Positions 4,005-13,425 of a stretch of 31,970 nt of DNA are shown here, piece by piece. This DNA comes from a virus: positions 516 through 32,485 of the IMG/VR virus record IMGVR_UViG_3300010233_000148. One strand, written 5' to 3'. Positions within the stretch are counted from its first letter, which is position 1. Every line of letters begins with the position of its first letter. A program made the translations under genes and the position numbers. Below the pieces are notes generated by a model. The model ran no database searches. It saw only the letters and a list, made by a program, of their open reading frames with translations, and was not told where the DNA came from.

Positions 4005-6121
4005 TGGGATTCCACAAACTGGTTAATACCGCACAGTTCTCCTACACTGCCCGTGATTTTAAGGCTAACGGGGGAAGATATACTACAGCACCTAAAGGTA
4101 GCCGTGATTACTTCCGCTTCTGGGAAGAAGAAGAGAAACGCTGCTTATATGGATACAAATGTGCAGACCTCTGGATACCGGGCAGGATGTATTTCTACAT
4201 GAACTTCTTTCCCATGTCGAGGGTACCTGAAGCTGTTATGCTCAGGGCCTTAGAAGAACGCCGCTCATCAAAGACTGGACGTATATCACAGGTTGCAGTA
4301 GAGAAGACCATTGAGTTTCCTGCATTCTGGGAAATATCCTATGAATGGTGGAACCTGAAGCATATTGCCTGGTATGGTGGTGAGTTTATGGGTGTACATT
4401 CTGAAGGTAATAAACACATGTGTGCCCTGAAAACCAGGGGTGCTGGCTTCTCTTATATGGAAGCTGCAGATGGTGTATATAATTACAATTTTATACCAGG
4501 TTCTAAATCTTACTACTTCGCAGGTACTGAACCTTATCTTGTCGGTGATGCTATCATGGATAAGGTACAGGCAGGGTTGGACTGGATAAACCAGCACTCA
4601 CCTTACTGGAGACAGAACAGGCAGGTAAAGAAATCTGTAATGCACCAAAAAGCATCTTACCTGGATAGCTATGGTGTGGAGAAAGGTTCCTTCTCTGAGA
4701 TCATAGCTCAGGTAGTGGATAAACCTTCCAAAACAAGGGGTAAACGTGGACGTAAGATAGTAATGGAAGAGGGTGGTTCATTCCCTAAACTGGAAGATGC
4801 AGTGGAGGTATCACTGGGTAGTATATCCGAAGGTAGCATATACGTAGGGCAGATGTCAGTATTTGGTACCGGTGGTGAAAAAGGGCCGGGTATCCAGGGA
4901 TTGGAAAACATATTCTCAAATCCGGTAGCCTGGGATATGCTGGCATTTAATAACATCTGGGAAGAGGGTTATCAGAATACAAAGTGCGGATACTTCGTTC
5001 CCTGCTACCGGGCCAACTCCTGGTATATGGATGAAGCGGGTAATGTGGATGTAATTGGTGCCATGAGGGCCGATACTATCCAGAGGGAAAAGAAGAAACT
5101 TACCGGTAAACCTAAAGATCTTGACCGGCGTAAAGCTGAGTATCCGCGTACACCGAAGGAAGCCCTGCAGCGTATGACTGGTAATGGATTTAATATTGAA
5201 GAGTGTGAGGCACAGATAAGAAGGATAGAAACCAGTAAAGCTTTGCAGGCAATGATACGCCATGGTAAATTCCTGCGTAATCCTGAAGCCGAGAAGAATG
5301 ATCCGCATAGAGGGGTAGAATTCCTGCCACAACCAATAGCAATAGCTAAACCTATACTGGATTACCCACATAACCAAAAAGATGACCTGACAGGTTGCGT
5401 AAGTATTATTGAACGTCCCTTCACCGATGCGTCTGGCAGGGTACCTGATGATATGTACCTGCTTACTTTTGATAGCTATTATAAGGAACAATCAGAAGAC
5501 CAGACCTCACTATGGAGCTGGAAGATATGGAAGCTGGCTAATCCTTATGACCAGTCATACGTTGACTTACCAGTAGCCTGGTGTGCTGGCCGCCCGGTGA
5601 AGTACCAGGATAATATTGACAGGATGTTTGCTGCTATGGATTACTATAATGCTAAAACGCAGGGTGAGATCGCTGGTGGTGGACAGGCTGTAGTAAACCA
5701 TGCACGTACACACCGCAGGCTGGATAGCTTAAAGCATGAACCTGAAATGGCCCATAATAAAGAACTGGCCAGTAAATCTGCCGGCAATTCCTACCTGATG
5801 AATATGTCTGAAGGACGTAAAGCTTTAGGTATAACCTATATGGAAGACTGGCACATGCAGCCACGTGGAGTGGATGAGAAAGGTAATATTATACTAACAG
5901 TACACCGTATATACGATGTGGCGTGGCTCAGGGAGATGGCCAAGCATAATCCTGAAGAAGGTAACTTTGACCGTATATCTGATGGTATAATAGCCATGTA
6001 CGAGATCAAGGAAAATTATGCTACACAGATAAAGCGCCGACGTAAGAAGAGGGAATTCTTTAACCGGCAGCTATATGGGGATGGACAGGAAAGTTCCTCT
6101 GGTACTACTACGGCGTATTAA
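4004..6121 (+). CDS. terL: Terminase large subunit (TerL)
   Basis: The 705-aa length and the motif order identify the packaging ATPase/nuclease. An N-terminal region rich in aromatic residues (DYFRFWEEEEKRCLYGYKCA) is followed by a Walker A-like loop at about 143-151 (KTRGAGFSYM). A Walker B follows at 251-256 (KIVMEE, then GGSFP), with a coupling motif FGTGG near 287-291. The C-terminal RNase H-like nuclease begins with YLLTFDSYYK (Asp 490) and ends with ISDGIIAMYE, where the Asp is the usual final metal ligand. The Walker A loop lacks the usual GKS/T lysine (GFS instead). The protein powers DNA translocation through the portal and cuts concatemers. It starts inside the stop of the previous gene (TAATG) and is followed by a promoter-like box before the portal gene. 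Confidence 0.93.
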   Translation: MGFHKLVNTAQFSYTARDFKANGGRYTTAPKGSRDYFRFWEEEEKRCLYGYKCADLWIPGRMYFYMNFFPMSRVPEAVMLRALEERRSSKTGRISQVAVEKTIEFPAFWEISYEWWNLKHIAWYGGEFMGVHSEGNKHMCALKTRGAGFSYMEAADGVYNYNFIPGSKSYYFAGTEPYLVGDAIMDKVQAGLDWINQHSPYWRQNRQVKKSVMHQKASYLDSYGVEKGSFSEIIAQVVDKPSKTRGKRGRKIVMEEGGSFPKLEDAVEVSLGSISEGSIYVGQMSVFGTGGEKGPGIQGLENIFSNPVAWDMLAFNNIWEEGYQNTKCGYFVPCYRANSWYMDEAGNVDVIGAMRADTIQREKKKLTGKPKDLDRRKAEYPRTPKEALQRMTGNGFNIEECEAQIRRIETSKALQAMIRHGKFLRNPEAEKNDPHRGVEFLPQPIAIAKPILDYPHNQKDDLTGCVSIIERPFTDASGRVPDDMYLLTFDSYYKEQSEDQTSLWSWKIWKLANPYDQSYVDLPVAWCAGRPVKYQDNIDRMFAAMDYYNAKTQGEIAGGGQAVVNHARTHRRLDSLKHEPEMAHNKELASKSAGNSYLMNMSEGRKALGITYMEDWHMQPRGVDEKGNIILTVHRIYDVAWLREMAKHNPEEGNFDRISDGIIAMYEIKENYATQIKRRRKKREFFNRQLYGDGQESSSGTTTAY

Positions 6122-6130
6122 GTATATGCT

Positions 6131-6138
6131 TATATTTG
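6131..6138 (+). promoter_or_regulatory. -7 box before the portal gene
   Basis: TATATTTG is a perfect TAnnTTTG match, inside GCTTATATTTGT, a 12-mer repeated before the gene at 11410. It lies 16 nt before the portal ATG. A -33 element is not obvious, so it may act as an internal promoter in the packaging/head unit. Confidence 0.5.
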
Positions 6139-6154
6139 TAACAAAGTAACCATT

Positions 6155-8587
6155 ATGGAGCAATCAAATACTGTAACAGCTGTACCCAATTCGCTCAACA
6201 CTGGTGTAAGGCCTGTACAGATATTACCTTACAGTGAAAAGACTGACGATTGGTTTATCAGTAATGTCAACTTCTTTATCAGTAAGACCAATTATAATTA
6301 TGGCACTGAATCATCAACACGTAAAGATCTCTACACCTTATATAATGTATACAATAACCAGTTCCCGCTTAACTGGTTTGATCATATCACAAATCCTCTC
6401 TCAGCAAAGAAGAAAGAGAATAAAGCATTCCCGGCGAAAATAAGGCCGGTTACCATACTTCGTCCAAACATAGACTTGTTACTGGCTGAGTTTCGTCACC
6501 GGCCCTTTACCTATGACGTGGAAAACTTAGGGGATTCCGGATACAGTGCCTATATGAACAGCATGTCCCAGGCTGCACAAAAGAACTTAACCGATCATTT
6601 TATACAGGCAGCCCTGCAGGAAGCGCAAGCCTCTGGCCAGCAACTTACACCGGAACAACTACAGCAACTACAGCAAAATCCACCACTACCAGATGAGGTA
6701 AAGGAAGAATTCCAATCTTCATACAAAGATGCTATGGCTATCAAAGCCCAGAAGTGGATGAACCGTACTGTACGTGAACATGAAATACGCCGTAAGCAGC
6801 ACCGTATGTTCAAGGACTGGCTGATTGCCGGTGAGGCATATTCTTATAAAGGGGTGGATAATGACAGACTGGTATATAACCATATCTCTCCAATGAACCT
6901 GGATTATGATATGAGTGAAAAAGAAGAGTTCATTGAAGATGCTGAGTGGGTGGTACACCGTGATTTCTGGACATTATCAGATGTAGTGGATACCTTCTAT
7001 CCGGTATTGCAGGAAGAACAGATGCAGAGATTGGAAAAGAATTCTTCTTATTCCATGTACTATACTACACCGGGAAGATTCTTTGATTACATGAATAATA
7101 GAGGTACCCATGGTAAGATACCGGTATTCCATGTACAATGGAAGGGTAAAAAGAAGATAGGTTTCCTTAGTTACCTGGATATGCAAACCTTCCAGTTAGT
7201 GGAAGAGGTAGTGGATGAGGATTATATCGTGGACAGATCCCGGGGAGAGCAGGTAGAATGGCGCTGGGTAAACGAAGTATATGAAGGCTGGAGATTAGGT
7301 GATGATATATACACCCGCATGCGTCCCGCTACTATACAGCGTACTGAAATGAATAACCATTCCATGTGTAAGCTATCTTACAATGGACGTAAATATTCCA
7401 ATGCACACTCTGCTAATATATCTGTACTGGAGATTGGTATACCATTCCAGATCATGTATATTATTGTGACCTATATACTGGAACGTACTATTGCCAAGAG
7501 TAAGGGTAAGATAGTGCTGATGGATATTAATACCATTCCGGATAATGAAGACTGGGATGAGGAAAAGTTCTTCTACTATGGTGAGGCTATGGGTTATGCA
7601 TTAATAGACCGTAGCCAGACTGGTGTGGATAAAAGCTGGAACCAGTACCAGGTTCTTGACCTGAGCCTGTTCGACCAGATTAAACAACTCATTGAATTGC
7701 AGCAGCATTTCAAACAGGAGTGGGATGATATACTGGGTATCAACCGTCAGCGTAAAGGACAAACTCTGTCCAGCGATGGGCAAGGTGTAAATGAGAGGGC
7801 CACTTTCCAGAGTACGGTAATGACCGATATGATATTCATTGGATTTGAAGAGTTCACTGCCCGTGATATGCAGGGTATACTTGACCTTGCCCCTTACCTC
7901 ACCGCGAAAGGACAGTATGCACAGTATAATGACAGTGATTACGGTAATGTGCTTATGCAGATAATGCCCGGTGATTTCATCAACGAAGACCTGGGAATAT
8001 TCATGCAGGATGCCAGTACAGCTATCCAGCGTATCAACGAGATGAAGCAGTATGCACAGGCTATGATACAGAATAACCACCAGCCCAGTACAGTAATGGA
8101 AGTATTATCAGCGGTAAATGTAGCTGACCTGAAAGCTAAGCTTAAACAGATTGAGCAGATTGATCAGCAGATTCAGCAGGCTACACAACAGAGTGAACAG
8201 GATGCTGAAGCACAGGCTGATGAGCGTAAGAAGGAATTCGCCCAGTTTGAAGAACTGCTTACTGAAAAGAAGATTAACCTGGAGTACGACCGCAAAGAAG
8301 ATATTGAATACATTAAAGGTATGTTCAACACCTTTACTTTTAAAAACGGGGATAGCGATGCCAATGGGGTACCAGATGCAGAACAGGTAATGAAAATGGA
8401 TCTGGAACGTACCCGCATCAAGCAGGATTATGAGCAAAAGTTACACGACCGTAACCAGAAGTACAGTGACCTTGACCGTAAGGAAAGAGAACTGAATGCT
8501 ACCATTGCACAGAATAAGGCAGGCAATGCCCTTAAGGCTAAACAGATACAAGTATCAGCAAAGAAGAAGACAACACCATCTAAATAA
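6155..8587 (+). CDS. Portal protein
   Basis: The 810-aa protein follows TerL and precedes the scaffold and capsid genes, the classical portal position, and its length is that of crAss-like portals. The N-terminal half contains a Gln-rich helical insert (about 150-180, LTPEQLQQLQQNPPLP). The central region (about 400-560) includes ILERTIAKSKGKIVLMDINT and a helix-rich part with ELQQHFKQEWDDILGINRQR. The last ~170 residues are a strongly charged, coiled-coil-like Gln/Lys/Glu segment (QIEQIDQQIQQATQQSEQDA onwards) ending in a basic tail (KKKTTPSK). Portals form the dodecameric ring at one capsid vertex, the docking site for terminase and later for tail proteins. No frameshift or unusual feature was seen. 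Confidence 0.88.
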   Translation: MEQSNTVTAVPNSLNTGVRPVQILPYSEKTDDWFISNVNFFISKTNYNYGTESSTRKDLYTLYNVYNNQFPLNWFDHITNPLSAKKKENKAFPAKIRPVTILRPNIDLLLAEFRHRPFTYDVENLGDSGYSAYMNSMSQAAQKNLTDHFIQAALQEAQASGQQLTPEQLQQLQQNPPLPDEVKEEFQSSYKDAMAIKAQKWMNRTVREHEIRRKQHRMFKDWLIAGEAYSYKGVDNDRLVYNHISPMNLDYDMSEKEEFIEDAEWVVHRDFWTLSDVVDTFYPVLQEEQMQRLEKNSSYSMYYTTPGRFFDYMNNRGTHGKIPVFHVQWKGKKKIGFLSYLDMQTFQLVEEVVDEDYIVDRSRGEQVEWRWVNEVYEGWRLGDDIYTRMRPATIQRTEMNNHSMCKLSYNGRKYSNAHSANISVLEIGIPFQIMYIIVTYILERTIAKSKGKIVLMDINTIPDNEDWDEEKFFYYGEAMGYALIDRSQTGVDKSWNQYQVLDLSLFDQIKQLIELQQHFKQEWDDILGINRQRKGQTLSSDGQGVNERATFQSTVMTDMIFIGFEEFTARDMQGILDLAPYLTAKGQYAQYNDSDYGNVLMQIMPGDFINEDLGIFMQDASTAIQRINEMKQYAQAMIQNNHQPSTVMEVLSAVNVADLKAKLKQIEQIDQQIQQATQQSEQDAEAQADERKKEFAQFEELLTEKKINLEYDRKEDIEYIKGMFNTFTFKNGDSDANGVPDAEQVMKMDLERTRIKQDYEQKLHDRNQKYSDLDRKERELNATIAQNKAGNALKAKQIQVSAKKKTTPSK

Positions 8588-8601
8588 TTAAAACAAACAC
8601 C

Positions 8602-9849
8602 ATGACAACAATCAGATTTTTCAGGGAAGGCGGCGCCGGGGACAGTGGCGCTGGAGGTACCACATTACAGAATATTATTGACATTCAGCAGGCAGGTGGT
8701 GCAGCACCATCACCTACCCTTACCGAGCAGCAACTTGCTGAACAAAAACTGGCAGCACAAACAGCACAGGAAGCATTGGTAAAAGAAGCTACCAACGATG
8801 ACGGTACTTTAAAGCCAGGCTATATTAAGGATGCCACTACCGGAATAGTAACTAAGGATGAAACTTATGTAGCACCGGTAGAAGGATTAAACGATGATGG
8901 CACTCTGCAGGAAGGTTATAAGAAAGATGAGCAGGGTAATGTTATTAAGGATCCCGACTATAAACCAACTGAACTCACCGATGAGCAGAAGATAGAGCAA
9001 TTCTTTGACACGGTTAAATCCATTACCGGTAATGAACTGGTAGTGGAATATCCAGAAGGAGTGGATCCTCTTACACCACAGGGTATTGCTATCCGTGATA
9101 ATGTATTGATAGAACAGGCACAGATACAGTTTGAAGAGCATCTGGCGGCTACTGACCCAAGAGGATATGCTTACCTGTTACACCGTAAGAATGGATTACC
9201 TGATGAGGATTTCTTCGGTGATAACAAAGGATTTATACTGCCGGCTAAAGCAGACTTTGAAGCTTCAGCTGATATGCATGCAGCAGTACTTCGTCATGAC
9301 CTGCGTTCACGCGGACTGGATAATGATACAGTAGAATTACTGGTTAAAGACGCTATTACCAAAAATCAGCTTAAGGAAAAAGCTACTACGGCCTATACTA
9401 ATATAGAAGCTGACCAGAAGAAAGTTTTGGATAACATCACCAAATATAATGCAGAGCGTGAAATGGCCCAGAACAATGCTATCAGTGGTATGGTAAAAAG
9501 CCTGGATGAGACGATCAACAGTGCTACAAAGTTTGTAATACCTGATGCTGATAAGCCTGCATTCAGAAAGTATGTATTAGACAGTTTGCGCTATGATGCA
9601 CAGTCCAATACCTTTTCCCTGGTACAGAAAATAGAAGGGGAATCACTGGCCCAAACAGTGGAAGCACTCTTCTTTCAGCATAAAAAGGGGGATTTAAAAG
9701 CACTTATTGAAAGGAAGGCAAAGACACAAACTGCACAGAATATCAGACTGAAAACTGGTGTAAGTAATCCTGTTCCAGGAAGTGGTAAAAGTGCAACGCA
9801 AACTGCAGGTGGTTTCATACCTTTAAGCCAGATTACAGTAACTAAATAA
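8602..9849 (+). CDS. Scaffold-like capsid assembly protein
   Basis: The 415-aa acidic, helical protein lies between portal and major capsid genes, where phages encode the scaffold. It starts with a Gly-rich N-terminus, then a Gln/Ala-rich helical stretch (EQQLAEQKLAAQTAQEAL). Two degenerate repeats follow, each reading NDDGTLxxGYxKD (about residues 72-85 and 97-110). A long helical region spans about 230-370, and the basic Gly/Ser/Thr-rich C-terminus ends FIPLSQITVTK. Scaffolds guide shell assembly and are then lost or cleaved, and a basic C-terminal capsid-binding segment is common. No protease gene was seen nearby. The function is inferred from position and composition. Confidence 0.7.
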   Translation: MTTIRFFREGGAGDSGAGGTTLQNIIDIQQAGGAAPSPTLTEQQLAEQKLAAQTAQEALVKEATNDDGTLKPGYIKDATTGIVTKDETYVAPVEGLNDDGTLQEGYKKDEQGNVIKDPDYKPTELTDEQKIEQFFDTVKSITGNELVVEYPEGVDPLTPQGIAIRDNVLIEQAQIQFEEHLAATDPRGYAYLLHRKNGLPDEDFFGDNKGFILPAKADFEASADMHAAVLRHDLRSRGLDNDTVELLVKDAITKNQLKEKATTAYTNIEADQKKVLDNITKYNAEREMAQNNAISGMVKSLDETINSATKFVIPDADKPAFRKYVLDSLRYDAQSNTFSLVQKIEGESLAQTVEALFFQHKKGDLKALIERKAKTQTAQNIRLKTGVSNPVPGSGKSATQTAGGFIPLSQITVTK

Positions 9850-9871
9850 TTAACCCATAAATTGTAACAAT

Positions 9872-11308
9872 ATGAACGCGTTTTTGCCCCAGTTGAAGTT
9901 CCAGGTGCAGGAAAGTATGTTCGACTCCAAGTCGATGCTTGACGAAACCAACTTCTATCACCAAAGGCAGGGTATGCCATCAGAGCTGACAAAGCAACTG
10001 ACCTATATCCTTGGTTCCTATACCAAAAATTATCCGATCTCTACCATGACCCTTGGTGGTGTGGGCTTCGGTAACAACAACACCGCTATCGAACTGGACG
10101 ACGTTCAGTTTACCTACCCTGTTATGGGTCAGGATACCAAGGCATCGGTGATCTACTCAACAGAGTATACATCGAGCGATAAACCTGGTATAGGGAACAG
10201 CATATTCTATGCTACCTTCCCCGATAACTGGATCAAGCGTTATTACATTATACAGAGTACCAACCGTATTGAGGCTTACGTACATAGCGATAACACCAAA
10301 TGGGTAGAACTATTTACCCAGGTTGCCGAAAGTGAATCACGTTCTACTGAGAGCAAAATGGTTATGCCAGGTTTGTTCAAGAACCAAATGGGTTTCATGA
10401 GGGCTGGTATGAGCTGGGCCGGTAATGCTGCCAACAAAATGATGAAGATCAATGTAGGTGTGGCACAACCTGATGGTAGTATGAAAGAAACCATGGTGTG
10501 GATGGATTACTTCATGTGGCAGTTTGAAAAACGCTGGTTAGAAGAATGCGAACATTACTACTGGTATAGCCGCTATAACAGGCAGGCAGATGGTACTATC
10601 GACCTGAAAGACTTGTTAACCGGCAAGGTTATTCCTACTGGTTCAGGTTTACTGGAACAGATCATCAACAAATCAACCTATTCAAGCCTTACCTATAAAT
10701 CACTGGCTGCAAAGATCGGTGATGCATTGTTCGGACAGAATGATTCTGCTGGTATGAATATCACCTTGTATGGTGGTACAGGTGCGCGCAGGGAGTTCCA
10801 TAAAGCTATCCTTGCTGAGGGTGGTACTTACTTAACCAACTACCAGGCGGTGGCTGATAAGTTTGTAACTGGTTCAGGTAGTAACCTGATGCTGGGTGGA
10901 TACTTCGATGGTTTCTATCATATCGATGGTTACACTATCAAGTTCAAACACAACCAAATCTACGATACAGGACGTGTGGCTAAAGCTTCACCATTGCATC
11001 CTCAAACCGGTTTACCCCTGGAATCTTACCGTATGACCTTCATCGATGATGGAGATGTTGACGGTCAGCCAAACATCCGTCACGTAGCACAGAAAGGACG
11101 TGCTTACCTGGATGGTGTGGTACCTGGTCTTACACCAATGCCAAATTCATTAAAGATACTGGTTGGACAAAACAGTGGTGGCGCTGAATCCAAAGTACTG
11201 GCAACAGTACAGGATAAGAGCGAATATACCCGCTTTAAATCCGGTGGTATCCAATTAATGAGGGGTAACCGTTGCTTCGACTTACAGTGCGTTGCAGGTT
11301 TATCATAA
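9872..11308 (+). CDS. Major capsid protein (HK97-fold expected)
   Basis: The 478-aa protein matches the length and place of crAss-like major capsid proteins, after portal and scaffold. The N-terminus (FQVQESMFDSKSMLDETNFY) is helical. The middle is rich in aromatics (WMDYFMWQFEKRWLEECEHY, about residues 210-229), and the C-terminal third has the alternating strands and glycines expected of an HK97-type P/A domain (LYGGTGARREFHKAILAEGG; GYFDGFYHIDGYTIKFKHNQ). Codon choice shifts towards C-ending codons relative to neighbours, as expected for the most abundant virion protein. A strong terminator follows directly, so this gene ends the packaging/head transcription unit. Confidence 0.87.
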   Translation: MNAFLPQLKFQVQESMFDSKSMLDETNFYHQRQGMPSELTKQLTYILGSYTKNYPISTMTLGGVGFGNNNTAIELDDVQFTYPVMGQDTKASVIYSTEYTSSDKPGIGNSIFYATFPDNWIKRYYIIQSTNRIEAYVHSDNTKWVELFTQVAESESRSTESKMVMPGLFKNQMGFMRAGMSWAGNAANKMMKINVGVAQPDGSMKETMVWMDYFMWQFEKRWLEECEHYYWYSRYNRQADGTIDLKDLLTGKVIPTGSGLLEQIINKSTYSSLTYKSLAAKIGDALFGQNDSAGMNITLYGGTGARREFHKAILAEGGTYLTNYQAVADKFVTGSGSNLMLGGYFDGFYHIDGYTIKFKHNQIYDTGRVAKASPLHPQTGLPLESYRMTFIDDGDVDGQPNIRHVAQKGRAYLDGVVPGLTPMPNSLKILVGQNSGGAESKVLATVQDKSEYTRFKSGGIQLMRGNRCFDLQCVAGLS

Positions 11309-11340
11309 GTCTGTCTGGTGTTTGTTTACTCATTTATCCA

Positions 11341-11366
11341 ACCCCTGTAGCAATACAGGGGTTTTT
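11341..11366 (+). terminator. Strong terminator after the major capsid gene
   Basis: A perfect 8-bp hairpin, ACCCCTGT (11341-11348) with ACAGGGGT (11355-11362), 6-nt loop, is followed by TTTT. Confidence 0.92.
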
Positions 11367-11382
11367 ATATTAGTGGATTGCT

Positions 11383-11390
11383 TATATTTG
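11383..11390 (+). promoter_or_regulatory. -7 box of the post-capsid unit
   Basis: TATATTTG, within GCTTATATTTGT, is identical to the 12-mer before the portal gene. It follows the capsid terminator and precedes the next ATG by 19 nt. A T-rich stretch at about 11361-11366 could serve as a weak -33 element. Confidence 0.6.
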
Positions 11391-11409
11391 TTGTACTAAA
11401 ATCATTTAT

Positions 11410-12351
11410 ATGGATACGAGTAAACACCCAAACAGTCACAAGATTACCATTCACCGACTTGGAAACTTCCTGTCTAATGCACAAAGAAAGAGCAATGATA
11501 TGTTCTTTGCCGGTGCCAGGGAATCAATAGGCTCCTATTTTGAAAACCAAAACTCTCACCGTGTAGGCTCAGGCCTTACTATGGAAGAGGAGAAAGTATT
11601 AATGCCACTGGTGATTGATACTGAAGTTACTGACCGGGACTTTCGTAAGAAGGTAACCGAATTCTTTAATGACATTACTACACCGGTACCTTATGATACT
11701 GGTGTAGAACTGGAGATCGGCCTGGAAAAGGATAACAGTTTGCCAATAGCAGCTGATAACCTGCCATTAAACACGATGGAATTTATTCGCTACCGTCATG
11801 CAGCTAACCATCCATGGACAGCGCCAAGTAAAGAAGAGGGAATTGGTAACCAAAGTAAGAAGTATTACATCTTTGATAAGGAAATGCTGCAGGGTAGCAA
11901 GACCAAAACCCGTAAAGAGCAGGATGCTGCTATGGCCATCTATCTAAAAGTAAAAATAGATAAGGAAGCTATTGACCAGATGCTGACATTACTGGGTGAG
12001 GATGTAAGAAAATATGTGGGCGATAAGAATGCAGAAGAAAATAAACTGGAGAAATTGCATGAGTTAATGATACTTGACCCGGTTAAGTTTAAGGAAACTT
12101 ATGATGAGGGAGAACTGTCCACCCGTTCATGGATAAATGGAATGATTATCACCGGTGTATTAAAGAAAGTGGGTAAACGTATACTGGATACTGAAACCTC
12201 AGAAGAGATTGGTGGTAGTATGGAAGAGGCCATATTCTTCTTCCTGGATGAGAAGAACTCGGCTTTCGTTGGAGCCTTAAAGGCCCGTCAGCAGGAAGCA
12301 GCCAGCCATCCGGTATCAAAAGAGATCAGGAAAACAGTCGTAAATAAGTAA
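11410..12351 (+). CDS. Virion structural protein downstream of MCP
   Basis: This 313-aa protein is not assigned to a specific family. It begins with a polar segment (MDTSKHPNSHKITIHRLGNF) and contains a central alpha/beta region (FFNDITTPVPYDTGVELEIG) and aromatic-rich MEFIRYRHAANHPWTAP around residues 117-133. A helical second half follows (EAIDQMLTLLGEDVRKYV; AIFFFLDEKNSAFVGALKAR). A protein of about this size directly after the capsid gene is typical of crAss-like structural modules, so a head or head-neck role is the best guess. It opens a new transcription unit after the capsid terminator and lies 3 nt upstream of the next gene. Confidence 0.7.
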   Translation: MDTSKHPNSHKITIHRLGNFLSNAQRKSNDMFFAGARESIGSYFENQNSHRVGSGLTMEEEKVLMPLVIDTEVTDRDFRKKVTEFFNDITTPVPYDTGVELEIGLEKDNSLPIAADNLPLNTMEFIRYRHAANHPWTAPSKEEGIGNQSKKYYIFDKEMLQGSKTKTRKEQDAAMAIYLKVKIDKEAIDQMLTLLGEDVRKYVGDKNAEENKLEKLHELMILDPVKFKETYDEGELSTRSWINGMIITGVLKKVGKRILDTETSEEIGGSMEEAIFFFLDEKNSAFVGALKARQQEAASHPVSKEIRKTVVNK

Positions 12352-12354
12352 CGT

Positions 12355-13407
12355 ATGACAACAAGAGATATGCACATTGAACTGGATCAGTCTACACAGG
12401 TAGTAGCTGCTAACCGTACACGAAAGTGGTATCCGGAAGAGAAAGACTGGGTATTAAATAAAATCCAGGAACAATTCATACGCTCAAAGCTGCGTCCGCT
12501 TAAAGACAGGGAAGGTAAACTCACCGGAGGATTTGAACTTGACCAGGCTGGCACAGATGATATAAGGATGCTGCTTAGTATTAATGTACCGCTAAAAGCT
12601 TATATACAGGATAATGAAAGATATAAATGTTATTTGCCTGCTGATTATGCTTATCTGGTTGGTGATGGTAGCAGAACTTCATTGTTATGTGGCGCTGCTC
12701 CTGCAGTAAGTAATGAGACTTTATATATAAGCTTTCTGCAGCAACAGCGTTCAGCATTAAGTTCAGGCCCGTACTATGCTACTGAATCCATATCAATGCC
12801 TAATACCACACTAACACTGCCTAATGATATGCCGTATGGCAATACTTATACAGGATATGCAGATAAAAATGATATTGATTTCCTGGTACCATGGATATTA
12901 TGGAAAGGCGGATGGAGATGGGAGAGGTTTGATAACTTTTATAAACCATCTTCTTACATCTGGGTACAGAGTAGTAATCCGTCTATACCAGCTATTATTG
13001 TAGATGGTAATGCAGCAACTGTTGAATCTACCAGTACTATGGCCATGTCTTACCACACAGCGTCTGGTTCTAAATTAGTCAATAACAGGCTATCATCCAG
13101 TGATACTATACGAAGCTTAAGGCAGGCATCCTTTTATAAAACCGCTGCATACTCTCCATTAAGTGAACTGGAAAAGGATATTTTATGGGTGTATAGAGAT
13201 GATAACTTTATAGTTAGCGCAGTCGAGATTTCGTATATTAGGAAACCTCGGCCTATTGATATAAGTTTGAATAGTAATTGTGAACTGGCTGAAGGAACCC
13301 ACCGCATAATTTGCGATCTTGCTGCAGAATATCTGCAGGGCAGGGCCAAAGATTTACAAGGCAGGGAAGTTTCAGAGGCACAATTAACAAAACGGATCGT
13401 TTTATAA
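12355..13407 (+). CDS. Structural protein, head-tail connector or ring-type
   Basis: The 350-aa protein starts with a helical segment (WYPEEKDWVLNKIQEQFIRS) and then a region around 85-220 rich in Tyr, Ser and Thr (YKCYLPADYAYLVGDGSRTS; YGNTYTGYADKNDIDFLVPW). The C-terminal part (VSAVEISYIRKPRPIDISLN, then a CELAEGTHRIICDLAAEYLQ helix) resembles a conserved tail of neck/ring proteins in crAss-like phages. That points to a ring stacked under the portal, but the family match is from memory of the pattern only. The middle is noticeably AT-rich: 12601-12660 has 17 G/C of 60, against 22-23 per 60 near the gene's ends. The surface region may therefore be diversified. Confidence 0.65.
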   Translation: MTTRDMHIELDQSTQVVAANRTRKWYPEEKDWVLNKIQEQFIRSKLRPLKDREGKLTGGFELDQAGTDDIRMLLSINVPLKAYIQDNERYKCYLPADYAYLVGDGSRTSLLCGAAPAVSNETLYISFLQQQRSALSSGPYYATESISMPNTTLTLPNDMPYGNTYTGYADKNDIDFLVPWILWKGGWRWERFDNFYKPSSYIWVQSSNPSIPAIIVDGNAATVESTSTMAMSYHTASGSKLVNNRLSSSDTIRSLRQASFYKTAAYSPLSELEKDILWVYRDDNFIVSAVEISYIRKPRPIDISLNSNCELAEGTHRIICDLAAEYLQGRAKDLQGREVSEAQLTKRIVL

Positions 13408-13425
13408 ACCCATAAAAATATTATC

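Noticed and set aside
4916-5491. 191-aa minus-strand open frame inside terL
   Set aside because: It is antisense to a gene with clear motifs and its translation has no recognisable domain; it is a shadow frame.
7601-8080. 159-aa minus-strand open frame inside the portal gene
   Set aside because: It is hydrophobic by chance of reverse-complement codon bias; the portal frame is intact and explains the region.
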